A stretch of 11,885 bases of DNA from Bacteroidota bacterium (GCA_005788145.1 SXYY01000155.1:1-11885), one strand, 5' to 3'; shown: positions 1-8,563, counted from the first letter of the stretch. Notes: generated by a model not told the origin, from the letters alone. Numbers and translations: made by a program.

Positions 1-834
1 GGGACCCCAAACACCATCGCCATCGTTGTTGGCATAGGCCAAGAAACCATTCGACAAATTCAAATTTTCGATGCGCTTCAATCCGCCCGACAAATTGTTT
101 GGAATAAATGCCGACCACATACCGCTTACGCCGATAACCTTGTTCTTTACTGCTGTAGGTGTGAGGGATTTCCAACCCGCGCTTACCGCAGAATTTTCTA
201 CCAAACCAATCGACAGAGGACGAACCCCAGCGGTACTAGTAACATCGTACAATGCAACGAAGCTCTTACCAACGGCTTGAGAACTACCCCAAACCAATGT
301 AGCATTGGTTGAAGCGGTTCCGTAATCCTTGAAGTTAATGCCATCTGCACAGTAACCAATCAAAGTATCATTGCTCGTCAAACTTAAGGCAACGAACAAA
401 GGATAAATGGTTTTTCCTGCTGCAAATCGGGCATTCGAAGTATTGATCAATCCAAACCATCCTTCGTACTCACCCATCATGTTGGTTTCAAACGTATCAT
501 TCTTACCGGCCGTAGACAATGATTGGCTGGAGATGTATTTGAATGTCCCATTGGTGTTGAAGGTAATCATGTTACCCGCACCCGCTGTAGACAATGCGCG
601 TGTTTTTAAATCTGTTGTATCTGAACCTTTCGTGATGTACTTGTACTTTTCATTTGGCTTCAGACCATTGATTCTAACCCTAAAGATGATTGGGGTTCGG
701 GTTGTATCCCCAGTAGATGCTTTGGTTGCACCCGCATACTTTGGAACCAAAATCGGTCCGATTTGAGAGGATGTTACCTGAGCCTTCGCTTGACCCAGCA
801 TCACAACACCCAAAAGCAGTAGTATTTTCTTCAT
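1..834 (-). CDS. Secreted surface protein, 3' end cut off by the window edge
   Basis: The reading frame is open from an ATG at 834 down to base 1 with no stop, giving 278 residues; the C-terminus lies outside the window. It begins MKKILLLLGVVMLGQAKAQ, a clear signal peptide with likely cleavage after Ala18. The mature part is rich in Ser, Thr, Gly and Asn and looks like beta-sandwich repeats: a stretch at about residues 50-70 (FRVRINGLKPNEKYKY) reads like a fibronectin-III-like strand pair, and a Trp-Phe-Gly-Leu/Asn-Ala-Arg-Phe segment follows. Similar N-terminal modules occur in Bacteroidota surface proteins that end in lamin-tail and type IX secretion sorting domains; that end is not visible here, so type IX export is only an inference. 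It lies 52 bases downstream of comF on the same strand but has its own promoter match. No enzymatic motif was recognised. Confidence 0.8.
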   Translation of the reverse strand, partial: MKKILLLLGVVMLGQAKAQVTSSQIGPILVPKYAGATKASTGDTTRTPIIFRVRINGLKPNEKYKYITKGSDTTDLKTRALSTAGAGNMITFNTNGTFKYISSQSLSTAGKNDTFETNMMGEYEGWFGLINTSNARFAAGKTIYPLFVALSLTSNDTLIGYCADGINFKDYGTASTNATLVWGSSQAVGKSFVALYDVTSTAGVRPLSIGLVENSAVSAGWKSLTPTAVKNKVIGVSGMWSAFIPNNLSGGLKRIENLNLSNGFLAYANNDGDGVWGP

Positions 835-849
835 TTTCGTTATTTCAAA

Positions 850-879
850 CAAATTTACACAATTTCACGACCAATCAAA
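850..879 (-). promoter_or_regulatory. Bacteroidota-type promoter for the secreted protein gene
   Basis: On the minus strand the intergenic region carries TAAATTTG (850-857), an exact match to the -7 consensus TAnnTTTG of the Bacteroidota primary sigma factor. It is preceded after an 18-base spacer by TTTG (876-879), which fits the -33 element. The -7 element ends 15 bases before the ATG at 834, implying a short leader. Spacing and both elements agree with the known pattern; transcription itself is inferred. Confidence 0.6.
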
Positions 880-886
880 AATCGCA

Positions 887-1603
887 TCATACCGTGAAGG
901 CCAAACTCATCACCGAAGCCTGTTTAATGCCACCAACATATAGCGCTCGTAGGCATCGCTCTGCAGTAGCGCCCGTTGTGAAAACATCATCAACCAAGGC
1001 CACATGATGCAAGCTGGAACAATCTCGCCCTGCCTCAAAAGAATGTTGTGTTTGGTACCATCGATCCAACCGATTTTTCTTGGTTTGTGATACCGTTGCA
1101 TTCCGCTTTAAAAGGGCGCTTTGGTTTACGGGAATGCCCATACTCCTCGACAATCCCTCTGCAATCAACAAGGCAGGATTGTATCCCCGTTTTAGTTCTT
1201 TTTTCGGGTGCATAGGCACAGGAATCAGTGCTTCGCAATGCATCAATGTGCCCGCCCTCAACAATTCATCCCCCATTAACTCACCCAACTTCTTTGCCAT
1301 TATCACGCCTCCGTCATATTTCAACGATTTCAATACCTTGGATGTCATTGTTCTGGATTGGTAGTTCAATAAATAATAACCGCCGGTGACAGGAACCCGA
1401 CCCCAAAGGGATTTTGCAACGGGGTTATTGATCCCATATTCATGTACGGAAAATGGCAATCGCGCAAAACAAACCCAACAAATTTCCATTTCCGACTTTA
1501 ACAACAAATCGCCACAGCTGACACAAGACCGTGGAAACGCGAAATCCATCCAATCATCTACCGCCCCACGAACAAATTGTATTGCTCCTTTTCTCGAAAC
1601 CAT
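887..1603 (-). CDS. comF: ComF family phosphoribosyltransferase-like protein
   Basis: This is a 238-residue protein with ATG at 1603 and TGA at 887-889. The N-terminus has a four-cysteine zinc-finger-like module, CVSCG then CWVC (Cys27, Cys30, Cys42, Cys45), the ComF hallmark. The C-terminal half is a type I phosphoribosyltransferase fold with the PRPP-binding motif VALVDDVFTTGATAERC (residues 201-217, Asp205-Asp206). A conserved Pro-Val-Pro plus Lys-Arg-Gly-Tyr-Asn segment lies mid-protein. Length fits the family (about 220-245). In naturally competent bacteria ComF is needed for DNA uptake, acting in the cytoplasm on incoming single strands; in Bacteroidota its role is mostly untested, and no other competence gene is present here. 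It is divergent from the ABC exporter; I see no clean promoter match upstream of it. Confidence 0.93.
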   Translation of the reverse strand: MVSRKGAIQFVRGAVDDWMDFAFPRSCVSCGDLLLKSEMEICWVCFARLPFSVHEYGINNPVAKSLWGRVPVTGGYYLLNYQSRTMTSKVLKSLKYDGGVIMAKKLGELMGDELLRAGTLMHCEALIPVPMHPKKELKRGYNPALLIAEGLSRSMGIPVNQSALLKRNATVSQTKKNRLDRWYQTQHSFEAGRDCSSLHHVALVDDVFTTGATAERCLRALYVGGIKQASVMSLAFTV

Positions 1604-1669
1604 GTCAGATAAACACCCAATTGTTGATGCTCACCCACCAATTTGGCAAAAAACGCAGAACTTTGCACT

Positions 1670-3517
1670 ATGGCAGGACCCCACAACCAAAATCGCGACA
1701 TACCCAAAGCCAAAATTTCATTACGAGCCTTTCAGAACTCCATGCGCTTGTTCCGATACATGTCGGCCAAAAACCGCGGATGGTTTTTACTTGGTACACT
1801 ATTCCTGGCGATTTCCGCAGCCGCCTCTCTCATGTTTCCCAAATTGTTGGGCGAACTCATGGATGGCGCTTTTGTGTATGGCAACAATGGTATTTCCAAA
1901 GCCCCCAATACCGAGTCACTGGAAAAAGTTGCCGTATACTTTGTGTATCTATTTATTGTTCAAGCCGTATTCAGTTTCGGTAGAATCGCGATTTACGTAC
2001 GTGTCACTGAGGACATGACATACGGACTTCGAACAGATCTTTTCAAAAGTGTAATCTCCCAAAGCATGACATTTCATGCGCAGCACCGCGTGGGTGAGTT
2101 ACTGAGCCGATTTTCGGCCGATATCGCACAAATTCAAGATGCCTTTACCACCAATCTGGCGATGTTCTTACGTCAAATACTTGTGCTCATTGGGGGTGTG
2201 GTTGTACTCTTTATTACATCAACAAAGCTTGCTGTGCTGATGTTGGCAACCCTTCCGGCAATCATTATCATCGCGTTGGTTTTTGGTCGATTCCTGCGCA
2301 AAAAATCTAAAGAACTTCAAGACACAACGGCCGCCAACAATGTGATTGTTGAGGAATCACTTTCTGGCATACTCTCCGTGAAATCCTTTACAAATGAACA
2401 GTTTGAAAGTGACCGTTATGGACAAAGTGCTTGGCAGCTGAAAAAAGATTCCATCCTGCGTGGATATTGGCGTGGTGCTTTCAGTTCGTTCATCATCATT
2501 TGTATGTTCGGCGCGATTGTATGGCTGATTTATCAAGGGCTGGGACTCGTGCAAGCCGGTGAAATGGGTGTGGGTGAACTATTTAATTTTATGATTCTTA
2601 CAGCGTTCGTGGGTAGTAGCATCGGGGGCATGGCAGAACAATTTGTGCAAATTCAAAAAACTTTGGGTTCCATAGAACGAGTTCTTGAACTGATAGATAC
2701 CCCCACTGAACTCAGTACCACCCAACTTCAAAGCCAAAATTCACCCAATTGGCAGGGTGCCATTGCATTAAATGGGGTGTCGTTCAGTTATCCATCCCGA
2801 CCAGAATTTTCCGTTTTCAAGAACCTAAATCTCTCGATTAATCCAGGCGAGGTGCTGGCTTTGGTGGGACCTTCCGGCTCAGGAAAATCAACGCTTGCCA
2901 GTTTATTGTATCAGTTTTACCAACCCACGAATGGCAACATCACACTTTCCGATAAACAAGTCACAGAATTTGATTTAGCCGAATATCGTCAGGGATTTGC
3001 ATTGGTGCCACAGGAGGTTTTGCTCTTCGGCGGAAGCATTTATGACAATATCCGATATGGCAAGCCAGATGCCACCACCGCTGAGATTGAGGCGGCGGCA
3101 CGAAGTGCCAACGCCGCCGACTTTATTGAAGCTTTCCCCGAAAAATACCTCACCAAAGTCGGCGATCGCGGTATGCGGTTGTCGGGCGGACAAAAACAGC
3201 GCATTGCGATTGCACGAGCCATCTTGAGAAACCCAAAGGTCCTTATCCTCGATGAAGCCACCAGCGCCCTAGACTCGGACAGTGAATTGGAAGTGCAAAA
3301 GGCCCTACAAAACCTAATGCAAAACAGAACTTCTATCGTCATTGCACACCGGTTGAGCACCATTCGCCACGCCCATACAATAGCCCTAATCAAACACGGC
3401 GAAATCGTTGAACAAGGAAATCATGAATCATTGTTGAAATTAGAAGGTGGACAATACCGCAGAATGGTTGAACAACAAATAGACCCCAGCGATTATTTCC
3501 AACAACCCAACACATAA
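1670..3517 (+). CDS. ABC exporter, fused permease and ATPase (MsbA/ABCB type)
   Basis: This is a half-transporter that would work as a homodimer in the inner membrane. I start it at the ATG at 1670 (615 residues). The frame is open further to a TTG at 1643, but the ATG gives a normal short cytoplasmic lead before the first membrane helix. About six hydrophobic segments fill residues 35-325. The ATPase domain has Walker A GPSGSGKST (400-408), a Q-loop in LVPQEVLLFGG, the signature LSGGQ (504-508), Walker B VLILDEATSALD (Asp528, Glu529) and the switch His560 in IAHRLSTI. All catalytic residues are intact. The substrate cannot be read from sequence: MsbA relatives move lipid A, others peptides or drugs. 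The TPR gene starts 3 bases after its stop, so the two are very likely co-transcribed. Confidence 0.95.
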   Translation: MAGPHNQNRDIPKAKISLRAFQNSMRLFRYMSAKNRGWFLLGTLFLAISAAASLMFPKLLGELMDGAFVYGNNGISKAPNTESLEKVAVYFVYLFIVQAVFSFGRIAIYVRVTEDMTYGLRTDLFKSVISQSMTFHAQHRVGELLSRFSADIAQIQDAFTTNLAMFLRQILVLIGGVVVLFITSTKLAVLMLATLPAIIIIALVFGRFLRKKSKELQDTTAANNVIVEESLSGILSVKSFTNEQFESDRYGQSAWQLKKDSILRGYWRGAFSSFIIICMFGAIVWLIYQGLGLVQAGEMGVGELFNFMILTAFVGSSIGGMAEQFVQIQKTLGSIERVLELIDTPTELSTTQLQSQNSPNWQGAIALNGVSFSYPSRPEFSVFKNLNLSINPGEVLALVGPSGSGKSTLASLLYQFYQPTNGNITLSDKQVTEFDLAEYRQGFALVPQEVLLFGGSIYDNIRYGKPDATTAEIEAAARSANAADFIEAFPEKYLTKVGDRGMRLSGGQKQRIAIARAILRNPKVLILDEATSALDSDSELEVQKALQNLMQNRTSIVIAHRLSTIRHAHTIALIKHGEIVEQGNHESLLKLEGGQYRRMVEQQIDPSDYFQQPNT

Positions 3518-3520
3518 AAG

Positions 3521-5497
3521 ATGACCGCGCGCCATTTTCGAACCAACATGTCAACAGCAAATCAGTGGCAGTTTCCGCTAAAAGGACTGCTGCTCGCATT
3601 TTTGCTATGGTTTGGATATTTGCCTTTGGCCGCTCAGCCCAACCCAACAGAGAATGGCGACCCAAACTATGCACTGGCCCATTTGCTCTTTGAAAAAAAT
3701 GAGTACGCCAAAGCGGAAGTCCTTTTTGAAGACCTCGTAGATGTTTATCCCACAGATGAATATACCCAACAGCGTTATTTACAGTGCCTGGTGAAACTTG
3801 GGGAACAAGACAAAGCCATCAAATGGATCAAAAAGAAAATCAAAAAATCACCCCAACCCCTCTCCTGGGTCATCGATGAGTGCTGGGTTAACACCACCTA
3901 TCCCGAAGGACCCGAAAAACCAAAACACACCCAACGAGCCAACGAACTGCTAGAATTGGTAATAGATCAACTCAAACCGCGTGCTGCAGAACAAATGGGC
4001 AACATGCATATTTATGCGGCAAATCGTTTTGAAAGACTTGGTTTGAAACCCCAAGCCATTGCCGTTCTGTCTTCGGCGGAAGACCTTTTGGGTGAAATTC
4101 CAGAAATCTCCAACGAACTCGCCATGCTTTATATGGAAACCGGGAACCGGGAAAAAGGACTGGAAAAATACACCAACATGATGTTGGCCGGTCTCCCATT
4201 CGAAACCGTAAAACCCGTATTTGAAAGCCATGTCACAGATAGCCTTGATTATGTCATCATGCAGCGGTTGTTGCTGAAAAAAATCCAAGAATATCCCGAA
4301 ATCACTGCGCTATCTGAAGGTCTAAAATGGACCTTCCTCAAACAAGAAAATTGGAGTAGCGCTTTTCTCTACACACGATCCCTAGACAAGCGACTCAAGG
4401 AAAATGGTACCCGCGTATTCGAACTCGGACAATTATGCCAATCCAACAAACAATTCAATATTGCCATTCAGTGCTTTGAGTATTGCATCAACCTAAAAGA
4501 AGCCTGCTTTGACTTGCCCGCTTGCCAATCGGCCCTCATCGATGTAACCTATGAAAAAACCATCCTGGCGAATCCAGACGCCACGACCCTGATTGCGCTG
4601 AGAAACCGCATGCGCGATTTTGAAACAAGCTACGGACCACAAGAAGCCACATTAAACAACGCCCTCAAACTGGCCGGGTTGTTGGTTCGATACGACAGTC
4701 TTTTTCAATCCCCTACATCCCCCAAAGGCGTTAGCGAAAACACCGCAAACAAATCAACTGAAAGTGGTTCTAAAGAAGCAGAATCCTTGCTGAGAAAATA
4801 CCTCAACGAAGGCAGATATTTGAAAAAAACCTCGCTGGCAAAAATCAAACTGACCCTTGGCGATGTACTTATTGCGGCGGGTGATGTATGGACATCCGAA
4901 TTGTTGTTTGCGCAAGTGGAAAAAGACTTCAAGGAAGAGGAGATGGGACAATTTGCCAAATTTAAACGGGCTGAACTTAGCTTTTATCGGGGCGATTTTG
5001 ACTGGGCGAGTATGCAGCTAGATGTACTAAAAAGTGCAACTACCCAACTCATTAGTAACGATGCCATGGAATTGGCTTTGGTGATCATTGACAACCTCGG
5101 AATCGATAGCAATTACCAAGCACTTGAATGGTATGGAAAAGCCCTTTTATACGAAAAACAGCATCAATACAGCCAATCTTGGTCGTACCTAGACAGTATT
5201 GTAATCAACCATCCAGGACATGCACTCTCAGATGAGGTATTGTTTGTAAAAGCAAGAATTCGCCGCGATCAAGGACTCTACGCACAAGCTGCAACACTCC
5301 TAGAAACGCTGTCACTCGCTTTCAACTTCGATATTCTGGCCGATAATGCGCTGTATCAATTGGGCATGCTGTATGCCTATCAACTGAACGATCAAGAAAA
5401 GGCCAAAGCGGCCTTTGAAAAATTGATTGAGAAATATGAAAGTTCGGTTTATCTGGTAGATGCACGCAGAGAATTCCGAAAAATTCGTGGGTATTGA
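3521..5497 (+). CDS. Secreted tetratricopeptide-repeat protein
   Basis: The protein has 658 residues from the ATG at 3521, only 3 bases after the exporter stop. A second ATG at 3548 (Met10) would give a more usual signal peptide length, so the start is open. The hydrophobic segment at residues 20-38 ends in LAAQ, with likely cleavage near Ala38, so the protein is periplasmic or outer-membrane associated. Helical repeats of TPR character are visible at both ends: for example YAKAEVLFEDLVDVYP near the N-terminus and QAATLLETLSLAF then EKAKAAFEKLIEKY near the C-terminus. A Ser/Thr/Lys-rich linker at about residues 396-422 divides the repeat regions. The final segment VYLVDARREFRKIRGY matches the end of a TPR family common in Bacteroidota genomes, whose function is not known to me. 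TPRs suggest a scaffold for protein-protein contacts. Confidence 0.88.
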   Translation: MTARHFRTNMSTANQWQFPLKGLLLAFLLWFGYLPLAAQPNPTENGDPNYALAHLLFEKNEYAKAEVLFEDLVDVYPTDEYTQQRYLQCLVKLGEQDKAIKWIKKKIKKSPQPLSWVIDECWVNTTYPEGPEKPKHTQRANELLELVIDQLKPRAAEQMGNMHIYAANRFERLGLKPQAIAVLSSAEDLLGEIPEISNELAMLYMETGNREKGLEKYTNMMLAGLPFETVKPVFESHVTDSLDYVIMQRLLLKKIQEYPEITALSEGLKWTFLKQENWSSAFLYTRSLDKRLKENGTRVFELGQLCQSNKQFNIAIQCFEYCINLKEACFDLPACQSALIDVTYEKTILANPDATTLIALRNRMRDFETSYGPQEATLNNALKLAGLLVRYDSLFQSPTSPKGVSENTANKSTESGSKEAESLLRKYLNEGRYLKKTSLAKIKLTLGDVLIAAGDVWTSELLFAQVEKDFKEEEMGQFAKFKRAELSFYRGDFDWASMQLDVLKSATTQLISNDAMELALVIIDNLGIDSNYQALEWYGKALLYEKQHQYSQSWSYLDSIVINHPGHALSDEVLFVKARIRRDQGLYAQAATLLETLSLAFNFDILADNALYQLGMLYAYQLNDQEKAKAAFEKLIEKYESSVYLVDARREFRKIRGY

Positions 5498-5509
5498 GTT
5501 AATTGCAGC

Positions 5510-6814
5510 ATGAATTTCCGACGCGCACAACCCAAACCGATTTCATTGGCAATTGTGTGTCTTTTCGCATTCATTGTTGCACCGTCAGTCAACGCCCAGA
5601 TCAACAACGACATTTTCAGCCTTACTCCAAAGCGCTATTATTCTTTCGGTAAAAAGAAACCTCAGTACTATGATAGCATGTTACAAGGGGTGGACTCCGC
5701 CAATATCAAACAATTGGATAGTGTTATGAATGAATACTTCATAGCCAAGGAGAACGAAGAATTTGAAGAATCAGAACTAGACATGTTACCGGGTCTTAGG
5801 AATCCACATTGGGGATTTCTTCACTATAACAAAGACAACGAGTATTTGCAGCGCATTAATCCAGGCGAAACCTTTTTTGGCAATCAATTGTGGGCATTCA
5901 ACACCTTTGCTCTTGGTCATTCCGATGACTTTAAGGAGTCCATCTCACTTTCCTTGGGCGGTTTGGTCAAATACGATTTTGGGGGATATGAATCGAAAAT
6001 GCGCTTCAGCCCAATCATGCAAATCAAGTTGCAAACCAAAAAAGGAACCTTGATTGCAGGCAACCTCATTTCCCAAACCCAGCACAAATTGCCAGAGCCT
6101 ATGATCAACTACGACCTGGCCTTTAAACGCCCTGTAGAATATGGCACGCAGGTTTTCAAAAAAACCAAACACTGGGATACAGAAGCTTGGTTGGATTGGC
6201 GACAGATGCTGGATACGCAGACTTTCCGACAAGAAATCATCTCCTTTGGCACCCGAATAGAATATCAATTGTTTGAATCGCACAAGCATGCTGTGAACGC
6301 CAAAATGCAAGGGTATTTGATGTTGTTACACCGAGGAGGAGAGGGGTTTCGATATTTTTTACCCTTGATGAATCGCGGTACCTATTCCACCGGTTTTACG
6401 CTGTATTCTGATCGCAAAGAGGCCAAATATTGCAACATCCCGAAGTTCTCACTCAATGTTTGGGCCTTCTATCAAAAGGACTTTTCACCAAAATTGTCTC
6501 AGCCCATGCGCGAAGGCACGGCGATGATGGTGAATCTCGGTATCCGCCTGAATCGCAATCAGCAGCTCATCTTCACTGGATATCAAGCCAACAAATTCAC
6601 CACGCCTTTGGGTGCACCTTTTTATCAATGTGTGAATGAGACCAATCCCATCTATTTCAATCCCGTTCGGAAAATCGTAGCCGCCCGCTTTATCCAGCGA
6701 TTTCATTTGGTTTCCCAGCGCTTCCAACTCGAAAGCAGACTGGAACCCATCTACGATTTAGACGATCGATACTTGTTGTATTCTTTGGGCCTGTACCTAA
6801 AATACGCGATGTAG
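5510..6814 (+). CDS. Secreted protein of unknown function, probable outer-membrane beta-barrel
   Basis: I do not recognise this 434-residue protein. ATG at 5510 lies 12 bases after the TPR stop, making it the third gene of the exporter run. A signal peptide is clear: basic N-terminus (MNFRRAQPKP), hydrophobic core at 11-24, and likely cleavage after Ala29 (VNAQ). A Tyr-rich segment follows, then an acidic stretch around residues 75-95 (ENEEFEESELDM). From about residue 140 the sequence alternates polar and hydrophobic residues with many aromatics, as in transmembrane beta-strands, and it ends LLYSLGLYLKYAM, with aromatic residues at the C-terminus. This suggests an outer-membrane barrel, but that is inferred from composition only. 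There are no transmembrane helices after the signal peptide and no catalytic motif that I can name. The gene ends 17 bases from the stop of the convergent PagL-like gene. Confidence 0.8.
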   Translation: MNFRRAQPKPISLAIVCLFAFIVAPSVNAQINNDIFSLTPKRYYSFGKKKPQYYDSMLQGVDSANIKQLDSVMNEYFIAKENEEFEESELDMLPGLRNPHWGFLHYNKDNEYLQRINPGETFFGNQLWAFNTFALGHSDDFKESISLSLGGLVKYDFGGYESKMRFSPIMQIKLQTKKGTLIAGNLISQTQHKLPEPMINYDLAFKRPVEYGTQVFKKTKHWDTEAWLDWRQMLDTQTFRQEIISFGTRIEYQLFESHKHAVNAKMQGYLMLLHRGGEGFRYFLPLMNRGTYSTGFTLYSDRKEAKYCNIPKFSLNVWAFYQKDFSPKLSQPMREGTAMMVNLGIRLNRNQQLIFTGYQANKFTTPLGAPFYQCVNETNPIYFNPVRKIVAARFIQRFHLVSQRFQLESRLEPIYDLDDRYLLYSLGLYLKYAM

Positions 6815-6831
6815 TTATCAATTAAATTCCA

Positions 6832-8106
6832 CTACAAGGTGTAGGACAATCCCCATTCCATGTAATCTGCTGTAGACAAGTGCGCCTTTAATCGTGCGAT
6901 GGCTTGTAAACGCTTATTCACCTGATAACTCAACCCAACCCCTTCGTAATAAGCCCGCTTAGTATCTTTTGGACGATACAAATACAATCCCGCATCGGCC
7001 AAAATCCCCCATCGACCAAACTGCCACCGATGTCCGAAAGTCACCGCAATTTCAGTAAAATCATGGGGTGAATATGCATCGCTACCCATGCCGAATTTCG
7101 TATACAAATATGAGTGGTCGAAAAATACATTGACACCATATCGCCAGCGATGACCGCTTTTCCCTGTTGCATATTCTGCGGTATAATCCAACAACGTATT
7201 CACAAATGTTTGACGCTGATCAAGTTCAATTTGCCGCCTGCCCATTCTCATTCCAATGGTTTGATACCATCTGGGCCCTCCCAATGTTCTTTTCTGCTCA
7301 TAGGTTGACGGGTGCTTCCAACCACGGTTCGGACATTCGCGCAAATCACTAATTTCTGTGCGATGAACCCCTACGCGCTGCTTGTCGTTGTATTGCCGGA
7401 AGTAACTATGCACCAAGGATTTCTTCAATCCCAACGCCAAATAGGGGACATTGATCCCGAAATTGGGCTGACTCCAGTTGGCATTGCTAAAATGCATCAT
7501 TCCAACTTCCATATTCAACTTCCACAAGTGTTCAATTTGCGTACTTTTTGGGGTAGGTTTTACCGGCCACGAAGCCAATTCTATATGATATCCCAATTGC
7601 ATGGTGCCATTTAAACGACTCCCGATGGCCACATTTTTGGGATTTTCAATGGCATCAAATTTCTGGGTGAGGTACCCCAAGCCCATACTCAATAAGAAAT
7701 ATCCATTTCTCCCAGATTGAGCCATGAGTAAGGCTCCTGAACCAATACCATATCCCGCAACATCACTGCCAAGGTCCATCACATTGAGGGTAAAGCCGTA
7801 GGTGAGTTTGTCCCTAAATTCACCCAAGCCTTCTGGGGCTTTCATTGCTGCGCGATACCTAAAACCGACCCCTGAAACATGCTTGTACATGGCCATCATA
7901 TTGGAATGATGGGGCAACAAAAAACCGCGAAAGGGCTGAATCGACCACTCGGCTGATTGGTTTACAATTGGCGCAAATGCAATCTCTGATTGCTCTTTGG
8001 CCGAGTCCTGTGACTTCAAAGACTCATTGGCAAAACCCACATTTTGCGCCCCCGCCAATTGGTTCAGCAGCAACGGGGCTATTAAACCAAGGGCCTTTGA
8101 CAGCAT
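6832..8106 (-). CDS. PagL-like acyloxyacyl hydrolase / lipid A deacylase family outer-membrane protein
   Basis: The protein has 424 residues, with ATG at 8106. A signal peptide (MLSKALGLIAPLLLNQLAGAQ) is cleaved probably after Ala20. The diagnostic segment is MHFSNANWSQPNFGIN (residues 204-219): the HxSN core (His205, Ser207, Asn208) matches the catalytic His and Ser of Pseudomonas PagL, an outer-membrane enzyme that removes the 3-O acyl chain of lipid A. The third PagL catalytic residue, a Glu 14 positions after the His, corresponds here to Asn219. The sequence is barrel-like throughout and ends in MEWGLSYTL. At 424 residues it is far longer than proteobacterial PagL (about 150-170 mature residues), though long members are usual in Bacteroidota. 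The start codon overlaps the exbD stop (TAATG). Family assignment is good; lipid A activity is not shown. Confidence 0.75.
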   Translation of the reverse strand: MLSKALGLIAPLLLNQLAGAQNVGFANESLKSQDSAKEQSEIAFAPIVNQSAEWSIQPFRGFLLPHHSNMMAMYKHVSGVGFRYRAAMKAPEGLGEFRDKLTYGFTLNVMDLGSDVAGYGIGSGALLMAQSGRNGYFLLSMGLGYLTQKFDAIENPKNVAIGSRLNGTMQLGYHIELASWPVKPTPKSTQIEHLWKLNMEVGMMHFSNANWSQPNFGINVPYLALGLKKSLVHSYFRQYNDKQRVGVHRTEISDLRECPNRGWKHPSTYEQKRTLGGPRWYQTIGMRMGRRQIELDQRQTFVNTLLDYTAEYATGKSGHRWRYGVNVFFDHSYLYTKFGMGSDAYSPHDFTEIAVTFGHRWQFGRWGILADAGLYLYRPKDTKRAYYEGVGLSYQVNKRLQAIARLKAHLSTADYMEWGLSYTL

Positions 8107-8108
8107 TA
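8104..8108 (-). other. TAATG stop/start overlap joining exbD to the PagL-like gene
   Basis: Read on the minus strand, the exbD stop TAA (8108-8106) shares its last A with the ATG (8106-8104) of the PagL-like gene. Such overlaps usually mean one mRNA and re-initiation by the same ribosomes, so the two products are probably made in linked amounts. Confidence 0.85.
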
Positions 8109-8552
8109 CTGATTGGTTTTGTCGGTGGCAAGCACCATTTTGATACCCAAGTTTGCACCTACCTGCATCACATCCACCATGTCCTGTACTTTGAGGTCTT
8201 TGTCGAGTCGTAACACCACATTCAACAAGCTCTTTCCTTCGTCAGATACTCCCGCCTTTTCCTTTTCCTCGGCGAGAATGTCATCGAGGTCATCGAACGC
8301 TACACGATCTTGTTCTATGTAAATACCCAATTCCTCATTTTCACTGCCCTTGTTCTCTATACGCACGGTCAATGGCAACGTTTTGGTTTCCATTTGGGTG
8401 GTCGTGGAGGCCTTGGGCAACATGATATTGATAACATTCGGGTTGGCCAAGGTGCTTGCTATCAAAAAGAACAACATCAAAAAGAACATGATATCGTTCA
8501 TTGACGAAGCTTCCACTTCGGCTTCTTCCCGTCTGCGTCTGCCTACTCTCAT
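8106..8552 (-). CDS. exbD: ExbD/TolR-family proton-channel subunit
   Basis: The protein has 148 residues from the ATG at 8552, 11 bases after the exbB stop. The N-terminus is short, cytoplasmic and very basic then acidic (GRRRREEAEVEA). A single membrane helix follows at about residues 21-38, with the invariant Asp20 (SSMNDIMFF) that corresponds to the proton-carrying Asp of E. coli ExbD/TolR. The rest is a periplasmic domain of usual size that ends VMQVGANLGIKMVLATDK, the common ExbD/TolR terminus. With ExbB it forms the stator that turns the proton gradient into force on a periplasmic partner such as TonB or TolA. No such partner gene is present in the window. TolR rather than ExbD cannot be excluded by sequence alone. 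Confidence 0.92.
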   Translation of the reverse strand: MRVGRRRREEAEVEASSMNDIMFFLMLFFLIASTLANPNVINIMLPKASTTTQMETKTLPLTVRIENKGSENEELGIYIEQDRVAFDDLDDILAEEKEKAGVSDEGKSLLNVVLRLDKDLKVQDMVDVMQVGANLGIKMVLATDKTNQ

Positions 8553-8563
8553 GGTTTCAGGAA

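Noticed and set aside
1638..1646. Short palindrome CCAATTTGG between comF and the exporter
   Set aside because: Four-base arms are expected by chance, and the neighbouring bases do not extend it.
1643..1669. Upstream TTG start for the ABC exporter
   Set aside because: The ATG at 1670 gives a normal N-terminus, and no ribosome binding site supports the TTG.
1386..2018. A 210-residue plus-strand reading frame across the comF/exporter junction
   Set aside because: It overlaps comF and the start of the exporter in another frame; its translation is rich in Pro, Cys and Thr with no motif, while both overlapping genes have intact family motifs.
6810..6836. Possible bidirectional terminator between the convergent genes (TGTAG/CTACA)
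   Set aside because: A 5-bp A/T-containing stem with a 17-base loop and no U-tract is too weak to call.
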